Assembly (NCBI GenBank): GCA_045603285.1
Contig: JAZULW010000057.1
Location: 1 to 15,442, forward strand
From: RGIG3009 sp045603285
GTDB taxonomy: Bacteria > Bacillota > Clostridia > Oscillospirales > Acutalibacteraceae
Direction of reading: 5' to 3'
Length of the DNA stretch: 15,442 bases
The notes beneath the pieces are model-generated. The model saw only the letters and a list, made by a program, of their open reading frames with translations. It made no database searches and was not told where the DNA came from. This document shows positions 1-5,932 of this stretch, one piece after another. The stretch's first letter is position 1. Each line of letters begins with the position of its first letter. A program made the translations under genes and the position numbers.

Positions 1-69
1 CCTACCGAGAGTGACATCCGTTTGGCGCAAGTTGCCGCCGGTTTTTTGGGAAAACAGATGGAAGAATAA
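1..69 (+). CDS. spoVT: C-terminal end of stage V sporulation protein T (partial)
   Basis: Only the last 22 codons plus the TAA stop are present; the gene starts upstream of the window. The translated end (AAGFLGKQMEE) closely resembles the conserved end of SpoVT as I remember it from Bacillus subtilis (TAAGFLARQMEQ). SpoVT is an AbrB-type DNA-binding regulator with a C-terminal GAF domain that controls forespore gene expression under sigma-G; this tail would be the last helix of the GAF domain. The reading frame is open from base 1. A bidirectional terminator follows 3 bases after the stop. The identification rests on one short conserved stretch, so another AbrB/GAF family member remains possible. 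Confidence 0.72.
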   Translation, partial: PTESDIRLAQVAAGFLGKQMEE

Positions 70-71
70 AC

Positions 72-100
72 AACCGCCCTGTGCAACGCACAGGGCGGTT
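72..100. terminator. bidirectional intrinsic terminator between spoVT and tlyA
   Basis: A perfect 13-bp inverted repeat (72-84 with 88-100) encloses a 3-base loop and has a GC-rich core. It is followed by T-rich sequence on both strands (TCTCTGTATTTATT on plus, GTTTATTCTT on minus). It sits between two convergent genes and can end both transcripts. Confidence 0.85.
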
Positions 101-109
101 TCTCTGTAT

Positions 110-916
110 TTATTGGTCGCTGTCGGGAAGTTCCTTCCTCACGCGGTCGATGAGGGCGCGACGGGCTTCACGGTCCAACGTGGGGGCGGCGCCGTAGTGG
201 GCAAGATATTCCACGTTGCCGTTGGTGCCGTGAATGGGAGAAACGGTTAAATCGGTGAGGAACAAGCCGTTTTCGGCGGCACAGTCGAACAACGATTCGA
301 GTAGCGGCGGCAGGACGTTTTGATCTTTGAGCACGCCGTTTTTGCCCAGTTGCCGCCGTTCGGCCTCGAACTGCGGTTTGACAAGCGTGATGCACACCCC
401 GTCGGGCTTTAGCACGCGCCGAATGGCCGGATATATTTTTTTAAGCGAAATAAACGACACGTCTGCCGTGACCATATCGCATAGGGTGCCGCCGAGTTGC
501 TCGACGGTGAGATTGCGGGCGTTGGTGCGTTCGAGCACCGATACCCGTTCGTCGTTACGGAGTTGCCACGCCAAAATGCCGTAGGCCACGTCAACGGCAA
601 ACACGTGCGCCGCGCCGTTTTGCAATAAGCAATCGGTAAACCCGCCGTTGGAAGCCCCGATATCGCACACCGTGAGAGCGGTCGGGTCTACCCCGAACAC
701 CTGCAACGCTTTGGCAAGCTTGTACCCCGAACGACTGGCATACTGCTTGGTTTTTTCGCGTTTGATGAGAACGGTATCGTCCGCCACAGTCATGCCCGGC
801 TTGTCCGCCGGCACGTGCCCGATCCAGATGCGCCCCGCCATGATGAGACCGTTGGCCTCTTCGGGCGACAAGCCAAATTGTTGTTGCGTTAAGATATCCA
901 AGCGAATATTGGCCAT
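110..916 (-). CDS. tlyA: TlyA family rRNA (cytidine-2'-O)-methyltransferase
   Basis: This 268-residue protein has the usual TlyA length. An N-terminal S4-like RNA-binding domain (about residues 3-60) precedes a Rossmann SAM-dependent methyltransferase domain. Visible motifs are SRSGYKL (61-67), the SAM-binding DIGASNGGFTD (85-95), ADVSFISLKK (151-160), LVKPQFE (178-184) and NVEYL (234-238). K66, D152, K180 and E235 fit the K-D-K-E catalytic tetrad described for Mycobacterium tuberculosis TlyA. That family 2'-O-methylates cytidines in 16S and/or 23S rRNA; the exact targets here are unknown. The start at 916 was chosen because GAGGTG (minus strand, 923-928) lies 6 bases upstream; an ATG one codon earlier (919) is also possible. 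An in-frame extension to 1084 runs through the promoter and is not used. In many Bacillota tlyA sits next to argR/recN; that is not so here. Confidence 0.93.
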   Translation of the reverse strand: MANIRLDILTQQQFGLSPEEANGLIMAGRIWIGHVPADKPGMTVADDTVLIKREKTKQYASRSGYKLAKALQVFGVDPTALTVCDIGASNGGFTDCLLQNGAAHVFAVDVAYGILAWQLRNDERVSVLERTNARNLTVEQLGGTLCDMVTADVSFISLKKIYPAIRRVLKPDGVCITLVKPQFEAERRQLGKNGVLKDQNVLPPLLESLFDCAAENGLFLTDLTVSPIHGTNGNVEYLAHYGAAPTLDREARRALIDRVRKELPDSDQ

Positions 917-937
917 CATTCTCACCTCGTAGATTTT

Positions 938-966
938 ATTGTATGCGGAAAAATCGCAACTGTCAA
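938..966 (-). promoter_or_regulatory. sigma-A promoter of tlyA
   Basis: Read on the minus strand, TTGACA (966-961) and TACAAT (943-938) are separated by 17 bases, a near-perfect housekeeping promoter. Transcription would start near 931, leaving a leader of about 15 bases. Confidence 0.85.
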
Positions 967-976
967 TAAAAAAGGA

Positions 977-1005
977 TTTACTTTTTAGCGAAAATGCGTT
1001 ACAAT
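977..1005 (+). promoter_or_regulatory. sigma-A promoter of the Nudix-CDF-ATP-grasp-XRE operon
   Basis: TTTACT (977-982) and TACAAT (1000-1005) are separated by 17 bases, each with 4-5 of 6 consensus positions. The predicted start is near 1012, about 33 bases before the Nudix gene. It lies back to back with the tlyA promoter, so both could respond to a shared regulator. A perfect ATATCGATAT palindrome (1004-1013) overlaps the predicted start site. Confidence 0.65.
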
Positions 1006-1044
1006 ATCGATATATTGACTTTTTTACCGAAAGGGGGAGAGCGA

Positions 1045-1560
1045 ATGGAACAATGGGAACTGCTGGACCGCAACGGGCAGTCACTCGGCCGCACCATTGA
1101 GCGCGGCAAACGTTTGCGCGCGGGCGAATACCATTTGGTGGTGCACGTGTGGATCGTCAACTCGGTCGGCCGCGTGCTGATTCAACGTCGCTCGCCCCGT
1201 TTGCGCTTGATGCCGAACATATGGGCCGCCACGGGTGGTTCCGCCATTGCGGGGGAGGACAGTTTGACCGCGATACGCCGTGAACTGAACGAGGAACTGG
1301 GGCTTACGGCCGAACCCGAAGAGTTTGAATTGATGGGTCGCATTACGCGCCGCAATTCACTTTGCGACGTATGGTTTTTGCGCAAAGATGCCGCGGTGCC
1401 CGATATGCGGTTGCAAAAAGAGGAAGTGGCGGATGCCCGTTGGGTGACGCTTGACCAGTTGAAAACGATGTTTGAAGACGGTTCGTTCCACCGCTACAGT
1501 CCGTCGTATATGCAATTCGTGTTTACCGAATTGGAAAAGAGGTTGAACCGAGAATGTTGA
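1045..1560 (+). CDS. Nudix hydrolase (IPP isomerase-like subfamily)
   Basis: A 171-residue protein with a perfect Nudix box at about residues 65-87: G-x5-E-x7-REL-x-EE-x-GL, seen as GSAIAGE, then seven residues, then RELNEELGL. The box binds Mg2+ or Mn2+ for hydrolysis of a nucleoside diphosphate linked to another moiety. The N-terminus (WELLDRNG, then HLVVHVWI) resembles the YfcD/Idi-like Nudix group found across Bacillota, whose substrates are mostly unassigned. The ATG at 1045 follows a strong GGGGGAG ribosome binding site; an in-frame ATG at 994 lies inside the promoter and is rejected. Its stop overlaps the start of the transporter gene by 7 bases (1554-1560), suggesting translational coupling. 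The family call is certain; the substrate is not known. Confidence 0.93.
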   Translation: MEQWELLDRNGQSLGRTIERGKRLRAGEYHLVVHVWIVNSVGRVLIQRRSPRLRLMPNIWAATGGSAIAGEDSLTAIRRELNEELGLTAEPEEFELMGRITRRNSLCDVWFLRKDAAVPDMRLQKEEVADARWVTLDQLKTMFEDGSFHRYSPSYMQFVFTELEKRLNREC

Positions 1561-2720
1561 CGAATTGGCTCATTCGCCGTTTTATTCGGAATAACGAAAA
1601 CACTGCCGACCCTGATGTGCGATGCGCCTATGGCCGCCTCGCCGGTGTGGTCGGCGTTGTTGCCAATGTGCTGCTGTTTGTCGGGAAAATCTCCGTTGGG
1701 TTGCTTGGCAGCAGTTTGGCTATCGTGGCAGATGCCTTTAACAACTTGTCCGATGCGGGCTCATCGGTGGTCACACTGGTGGGCTTTAAATTGGCATCGG
1801 CGCCGCCCGATGAGGAGCATCCGTTTGGTCACGGGCGGTTGGAATACCTGTCTGCTCTTACGGTGGCGGCACTCATTATGGTGGCGGGGTTCGAACTGCT
1901 CACTTCGGCGGTGGATAAGATCCTGAACCCCGTGCAAAGTGCCCACTCGTGGGTGACGGTGGTGTTGTTGTTTGCCGCTATTGACATCAAAGTGTGGTTG
2001 GCGGCCTTTAACCGCGGTATCGGGAAACGCATTTCGTCGCAAGCACTTCTCGCTTCGGCGACGGATAGCCGTAACGACGTGATCTGCACGGGCGTGGTAT
2101 TGCTTTCCTACCTGGCGGACCTGTTTTTTAACGTGCAGATCGACGGATACGTGGGTGCCGCGGTGGCATTGTTCGTGTTGTGGTCGGGATTTTCCATTAT
2201 GCGCGATACCGTGTCGCCCCTGCTCGGCGAAGCACCCGACCCTGCGCTTGTTGCCCGTATTCGTGAGATCGTGCTATCGCGCGACGGTGTTGTGGGGATT
2301 CACGACCTGATCGTACATAACTACGGCCCCGGCCGTTGTCTTGTTTCGTTGCACGCGGAAGTGCCGGCGCACAAAGATATTTTGCACAGCCACGAATTGG
2401 TGGACGACATTGAACAGCAACTTGTTCGCGAACTGCACATTGTTGCGTGTATTCATATGGACCCCGTTGACACGCTTGACGAACGCGTGGGCACACTTAA
2501 GGTGCTGTCTGAAACGGTACTGACCGACATTGACAAGCGGTTGACCTTGCACGATTTTCGCGTGGTGTTTGGTGAAAATCGCATCAACGTGATCTTTGAC
2601 GTGGTGGTGCCGTTTGGGTATGAAAACCGCGTTGCTTTGCAGGACGAAGTACAGCGCCGTTTGCAATTGACCGACCCGCGTTTGCACGCGGTGATCACCA
2701 CGGAGCACAGTTATGTGTAA
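1554..2720 (+). CDS. cation diffusion facilitator transporter, manganese-type metal site
   Basis: A 388-residue inner-membrane exporter of the CDF family with six predicted membrane segments in residues about 28-215 and a cytoplasmic C-terminal part. Aligning by eye to E. coli YiiP (D45/D49 in TM2, H153/D157 in TM5) places N63 and D67 (NNLSD) in TM2 and D171 and D175 (DSRND) in TM5. This N-D-D-D quartet is the pattern associated with bacterial Mn-exporting CDFs (MntE/MneP group), rather than the H/D pattern of zinc exporters. The HPFGHGRLEYLSAL segment (89-102) is the typical TM2-TM3 loop. The region after residue 225 contains two similar cytoplasmic domains (about 240-303 and 315-386) where most CDFs have one. 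AAGAGGT (1537-1543) is the ribosome binding site. The gene overlaps the Nudix gene by 7 bases and the ATP-grasp gene by 8. Family is secure; Mn2+ specificity is inferred from the site residues. Confidence 0.92.
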   Translation: MLTNWLIRRFIRNNENTADPDVRCAYGRLAGVVGVVANVLLFVGKISVGLLGSSLAIVADAFNNLSDAGSSVVTLVGFKLASAPPDEEHPFGHGRLEYLSALTVAALIMVAGFELLTSAVDKILNPVQSAHSWVTVVLLFAAIDIKVWLAAFNRGIGKRISSQALLASATDSRNDVICTGVVLLSYLADLFFNVQIDGYVGAAVALFVLWSGFSIMRDTVSPLLGEAPDPALVARIREIVLSRDGVVGIHDLIVHNYGPGRCLVSLHAEVPAHKDILHSHELVDDIEQQLVRELHIVACIHMDPVDTLDERVGTLKVLSETVLTDIDKRLTLHDFRVVFGENRINVIFDVVVPFGYENRVALQDEVQRRLQLTDPRLHAVITTEHSYV

Positions 2721-3609
2721 TTACATTGTATACAACGGATTTTGGAACGCCGTTCCGTCGGATCCTGTGCGCCGCTTGGCGGCCGCGGCGGCCAAGCGTG
2801 GGTACGAATGGATTCCCGTCCCCAACACCGCGTGCGTGGTGCAGACCGCACCGACGGTGATGGTATCGGTAAATGGTCGCCCTGTGACAGACGGTGACAA
2901 GGTGTTGTTTTGGGACAAAGATACGCGCCTTGCGTTTGCGCTCGAGGGGTGTGGGGCACGGTTGTATAACCGCGCCGCGGCAGTGGCGGTGTGTGACGAC
3001 AAAAGCGAAACGCACCGTGTATTGGCACTCGGCGGTGTACCGATGCCGAAGACCTTGCTCGCCCCGATGACCTATACCGCGATAACCGAAGCGGTGGAAC
3101 CGTTTTTGGCCGCCGCCGTGAGAGAACTCGGATTCCCGATGGTGATGAAAGAGTGTTACGGCTCGTTTGGACGGCAAGTTTACCTGGCACAGGATGAAAC
3201 CCAATTGCACCGCTTGGTTTATGCAATGGGTCCGCGCGCGTTTTTGTTGCAGGAATTTGTGGCCGCTTCGTCGGGTGACGATGTGCGATTGTATGTGGTG
3301 GGAGACACGGTTTCCGCCGCCATTCGCCGGCACAGTGAGGCGGATTTTCGAGCCAACGTGGAACTGGGTGGCACGGCAACACCGTACGCCCCCACACCGG
3401 AAGAAATGAAACTGGCGCAGCGGTGCCGCGCGTTGTTGGGGCTTGATTTTTGCGCGGTTGATCTGTTGCACGATGAAAACGGGGACCCGCTGGTATGTGA
3501 AGTGAATTCCAACGCGTATATGGCGGGGCTTATCGGCGCTACGGGTGTAGACGTGGCGGAACACATTGTGGAGTACGTGATGAAGGAGGAGCCGAGTTGG
3601 AAGAATTGA
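2713..3609 (+). CDS. RimK-like ATP-grasp ligase
   Basis: A 298-residue ATP-grasp enzyme, expected to couple ATP hydrolysis to ligation of a carboxylate and an amine through an acylphosphate. It resembles the RimK/LysX/glutamate-ligase group. Visible features are DDKSETHRVLA (95-105), the nucleotide-binding KECYGSFGRQV (146-156) with K146, LLQEFV (178-183), DDVRLYVVGD (189-198), DFRANVELGG (211-220), and metal-binding D250, E263 and N265 (DLLHDENG, CEVNSN). The substrate cannot be read from sequence. GGAG 7 bases before the ATG is the ribosome binding site. The start overlaps the CDF gene by 8 bases and the end overlaps the XRE gene by 13 bases. It could modify a protein, peptide or small molecule linked to the operon's metal or membrane role, but that is only a guess. 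Confidence 0.88.
   Translation: MCNYIVYNGFWNAVPSDPVRRLAAAAAKRGYEWIPVPNTACVVQTAPTVMVSVNGRPVTDGDKVLFWDKDTRLAFALEGCGARLYNRAAAVAVCDDKSETHRVLALGGVPMPKTLLAPMTYTAITEAVEPFLAAAVRELGFPMVMKECYGSFGRQVYLAQDETQLHRLVYAMGPRAFLLQEFVAASSGDDVRLYVVGDTVSAAIRRHSEADFRANVELGGTATPYAPTPEEMKLAQRCRALLGLDFCAVDLLHDENGDPLVCEVNSNAYMAGLIGATGVDVAEHIVEYVMKEEPSWKN
3583..3590 (+). promoter_or_regulatory. strong ribosome binding site fixing a TTG start
   Basis: AAGGAGGA lies inside the end of the ATP-grasp gene and ends 6 bases before TTG at 3597. No ATG or GTG with a comparable site is nearby, so this sequence decides the start of the XRE gene. Confidence 0.8.
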
Positions 3610-4181
3610 AAATCGTTTTTGCCGCGAATCTCATTCGGTTACGCACCGAAGCCGGGCTTACCCAACTGCAACTGGCGGAGCAGTTGAATTATTCTGATAA
3701 ATCGGTTTCCAAATGGGAACGCGGTGACGCGTTGCCTGACGTGGTGGTGATGAAAGCAATGGCCGATTTGTTCGGCGTGACGGTGGATTTTCTCATCACC
3801 TCGCACGACGAATGGAACGTGCGCCCTGTCAAACGGCATATCGACACCAATGCGGTTACCGCCATTTCTGCCATCGGCATTTGGTTGCTTGCCGCGCTGA
3901 TCTTTGTTATTTTTTGGATGAACGGGCGCGTGTATTGGGTCATTTTTATGGCGGCGCTCCCCGTGATGTTAGTCACGTGGTTGGTGCTCAACAGCGTTTG
4001 GCGTAAAGGGTATAACAACCGTTTTCTTGTGGCGGCCTTGATCGTCAGCGTGTTCGGCCTGTTGTCCTTTGTGTTGTGGCGGTATGAATTGCTGATCTTG
4101 TTGATCCCGTCGTTGCTCATCGCGTGGCTTAGTTTTCAAGTGTACAAAAAAGAAAAGAATAAAAAAGGCAACAAACCGTAA
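3597..4181 (+). CDS. XRE-family transcriptional regulator with C-terminal membrane domain
   Basis: A 194-residue protein with an N-terminal helix-turn-helix of the XRE/Cro type (about residues 7-67; core LTQLQLAEQLNYSDKSVSKW at 21-40). It is followed by four predicted membrane helices (about 86-108, 112-135, 142-161 and 164-183) and a lysine-rich tail. It begins with TTG, supported by a near-perfect ribosome binding site. It should bind DNA while anchored in the membrane, acting as a one-component sensor-regulator. Related proteins are common in Bacillota, but their signals are mostly unknown. As the last gene of the operon, overlapping the ATP-grasp gene by 13 bases, it may regulate the operon, for example by binding the divergent promoter region at 938-1013. 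No operator for it can be identified with confidence. Confidence 0.88.
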   Translation: MEELKIVFAANLIRLRTEAGLTQLQLAEQLNYSDKSVSKWERGDALPDVVVMKAMADLFGVTVDFLITSHDEWNVRPVKRHIDTNAVTAISAIGIWLLAALIFVIFWMNGRVYWVIFMAALPVMLVTWLVLNSVWRKGYNNRFLVAALIVSVFGLLSFVLWRYELLILLIPSLLIAWLSFQVYKKEKNKKGNKP

Positions 4182-4182
4182 C

Positions 4183-4217
4183 GAACACCGTTCTCTCTTC
4201 GGGGGAGAACGGTGTTC
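4183..4217 (+). terminator. intrinsic terminator of the Nudix-XRE operon
   Basis: A perfect 13-bp inverted repeat (4183-4195 with 4205-4217) begins 2 bases after the XRE stop codon, with a 9-base loop. The T-tract after it is short and interrupted (TCGTTTCGG), so termination may be incomplete. Confidence 0.72.
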
Positions 4218-4271
4218 TCGTTTCGGTAGAGGGGAATTTTTCGTTTGTGGATAGGTTTTCGAGGACAACGG

Positions 4272-4280
4272 TGGTACACT
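4272..4280 (+). promoter_or_regulatory. possible extended -10 promoter of degV
   Basis: TGGTACACT fits an extended -10 (TGn followed by TACACT, 4 of 6 consensus). No good -35 lies at the expected distance (TAGGTT at 4252-4257). It is the best candidate in the 128 bases between the operon and degV. Confidence 0.4.
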
Positions 4281-4309
4281 AGTGGTATCAACCAACAGGA
4301 GGCCTCGTT

Positions 4310-5200
4310 ATGAGTTCTTACGTTTTAAGTTGCGCATCCACCGCCGACCTGACCAAAGAGCGGTTTGAGGCGCGTGATCTGCACTATCTGTGTTTCCGTT
4401 ACCGCTTGAACGGCACCGACTATCCCGATGACCTCGGCGAAACAATGCCGCTGAAGGATTTTTATGCCGCGATGGCGGCGGGTGGCGAAACGTCCACGTC
4501 CCAGCCTAACGTTTCGGATTATCTGGACTATTTCACCCCGTTTTTGGAACAGGGGAAAGACATTCTGCATCTGGAACTCTCGTCGGGGCTTTCGGGGGCC
4601 ATCAACTCGGCGCGCAACGCCGCGCGCATTGCCGAAGAACGCTATCCCGACTGCAAAATTTACATTGTGGATTCGATTGCCGCTTCGTCAGGCTTTGGTT
4701 TGTTTGCAGAGGCGCTCGCCGACCTTCGTGATAACGGCGCTACCATCGAAGAGGTGCGCGACTGGGCGGAGCAGAACAAATTCCGCGTGCACCACTGGTT
4801 TTTCTCTACCGACCTCACGTTTTACATCAAAGGCGGCCGCGTCACCAAGGTATCGGGTTGGTTCGGCACACTCCTGAACATTTGCCCGCTGCTCAATATG
4901 GACGCGCAAGGTCGTTTGCGCCCGCGCCACAAGATTCGCGGCAAACAAGCGGTCATCCGCGCCATTGTGGAGCAAATGGAAAAACACGCCGAAGGCGGTT
5001 ACAACTACAACGACCGTTGCTATCTGTGCCATTCCGCGTGCGAAGAGGATGCCAAAGCGGTGATTGCGCTTGTTGAGTCGAAGTTCCCGAACCTTGTCGG
5101 CAAGATGGAATTGTACGATATCGGCACCACCATCGGTTCTCACACCGGACCCGGCACGGTGGCCCTGTTCTTCTGGGGCACTCAGCGCGAAGACGATTAA
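4310..5200 (+). CDS. DegV family fatty-acid-binding protein
   Basis: A 296-residue DegV/FakB-type protein, the usual family length. Such proteins bind a fatty acid in a buried pocket, and in Staphylococcus FakB delivers it to the kinase FakA for phosphorylation and entry into phospholipid synthesis. Family motifs are TSQP (63-66), LELSSGLSGAINSA (88-101), IVDS (119-122), YIKGGR, a KIRGKQAV segment, and HTGPGTVALFF near the C-terminus. The Thr of TSQ, the Ser in SSGLS and the C-terminal His match residues that contact the fatty acid carboxylate in FakB structures. AGGAGG (4297-4302) sits 7 bases before the ATG. The gene stands alone between two terminators, with no fakA nearby, so its partner and specific role are not shown. 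Gene symbol left empty because several paralogues per genome are usual. Confidence 0.92.
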   Translation: MSSYVLSCASTADLTKERFEARDLHYLCFRYRLNGTDYPDDLGETMPLKDFYAAMAAGGETSTSQPNVSDYLDYFTPFLEQGKDILHLELSSGLSGAINSARNAARIAEERYPDCKIYIVDSIAASSGFGLFAEALADLRDNGATIEEVRDWAEQNKFRVHHWFFSTDLTFYIKGGRVTKVSGWFGTLLNICPLLNMDAQGRLRPRHKIRGKQAVIRAIVEQMEKHAEGGYNYNDRCYLCHSACEEDAKAVIALVESKFPNLVGKMELYDIGTTIGSHTGPGTVALFFWGTQREDD

Positions 5201-5213
5201 GCAGAATAATAAT

Positions 5214-5232
5214 CCCCCCGCATAGCGGGGGG
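5214..5232. terminator. bidirectional intrinsic terminator between degV and mntP
   Basis: A perfect 8-bp all-GC inverted repeat (5214-5221 with 5225-5232) closes a 3-base loop. It is followed by TATTTCATTTT on the plus strand and by ATTATTATTCT on the minus strand. The two neighbouring genes converge on it. Confidence 0.88.
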
Positions 5233-5246
5233 TATTTCATTTTCGG

Positions 5247-5828
5247 CTATAGCCAAAGATGTTCTACTAAAATTTTAATGCCAATGCCAATGAGCACCAG
5301 CCCGCCCGCGATCTGGGCGCGTCGGCCGAAGCAACGGCCGGTTTTGCATCCCACTTGCACCCCGATAAGGCACAACGCAAAGGTGACAAGCGCAATGACG
5401 GCAGCACACAACAAAAAGCCAAGGTCGTGTTCGAGTAGCCCCGTACGGCCGAGCGCCATCGTGACACCCACCGCCATCGCGTCAATGCTGGTGGCGACGG
5501 CGGAAAGCAGCAACGTGCGCCATTGCAACGGGTTTTCGGCGCAAGATTCTTCTTCACCGCGAAACACTTCCCACAACATTTTACCGCCGATGAAAGCGAG
5601 CAACACAAACGCGATCCAATGGTCCACCGCGACGATCTGTGCGGCAAACAAACTCGCGAGCAGATAACCGAAAATCGGCATCACGCCTTGGAACAACCCA
5701 AACGCGCCCGCGATTTTGGCGCTTTGAAGTGGCGTGGCGCGGCCGAGGAAAATGCCGTTGCCGACGGAAACGGCGAAGGCGTCAGTCGCCAGGCCGACGG
5801 AGATAAGCAGTAAAGTGAGCCAGTCCAT
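5247..5828 (-). CDS. mntP: manganese exporter MntP
   Basis: A 193-residue integral membrane protein of the MntP (DUF204/YebN) family with about six hydrophobic segments arranged as two related halves. Each half has a conserved acidic motif: ATDAFAVSVGNG (14-25, D16) and SIDAMAVGVTMAL (114-126, D116). These correspond to the essential aspartates of E. coli MntP. HWIAFVLLAFIGGKMLWEVFRG (first half end) and AGGLVLIGIGIKIL (second half end) are also family-typical. It exports Mn2+ when the ion is in excess. The start at 5828 is fixed by AGGAGG 8 bases upstream; an in-frame upstream extension runs through the promoter and into uraA and is rejected. It has its own promoter with a short leader. Manganese export is family knowledge, not shown directly here. 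Confidence 0.93.
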   Translation of the reverse strand: MDWLTLLLISVGLATDAFAVSVGNGIFLGRATPLQSAKIAGAFGLFQGVMPIFGYLLASLFAAQIVAVDHWIAFVLLAFIGGKMLWEVFRGEEESCAENPLQWRTLLLSAVATSIDAMAVGVTMALGRTGLLEHDLGFLLCAAVIALVTFALCLIGVQVGCKTGRCFGRRAQIAGGLVLIGIGIKILVEHLWL

Positions 5829-5857
5829 AGGGTGTCCTCCTAACAAACAATGACACC

Positions 5858-5886
5858 AGTATACCGCACAAGCGGATGATTTGCAA
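5858..5886 (-). promoter_or_regulatory. promoter of mntP
   Basis: On the minus strand TTGCAA (5886-5881) and TATACT (5863-5858) are separated by 17 bases. The -35 directly follows the T-tract of the uraA terminator. Transcription would begin near 5851, giving a leader of only about 22 bases, too short for a yybP-ykoY manganese riboswitch. A small inverted repeat, CCGC-ACAA-GCGG (5864-5875), lies in the spacer. Confidence 0.7.
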
Positions 5887-5887
5887 G

Positions 5888-5919
5888 AAAAAAACCGCGG
5901 GTTGTAACCCGCGGTTTTT
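5888..5919 (-). terminator. intrinsic terminator of the uracil permease gene
   Basis: A 14-bp inverted repeat (5890-5903 with 5906-5919) with a tight loop is followed on the minus strand by seven T residues (complement of 5888-5894). It is a textbook terminator 14 bases after the permease stop codon. Confidence 0.92.
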
Positions 5920-5932
5920 AAAGAAGCATCTC

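Noticed and set aside
917..1084. 56-codon N-terminal extension of tlyA
   Set aside because: It runs through the tlyA promoter and into the divergent Nudix gene; the ribosome binding site and family length support the start at 916.
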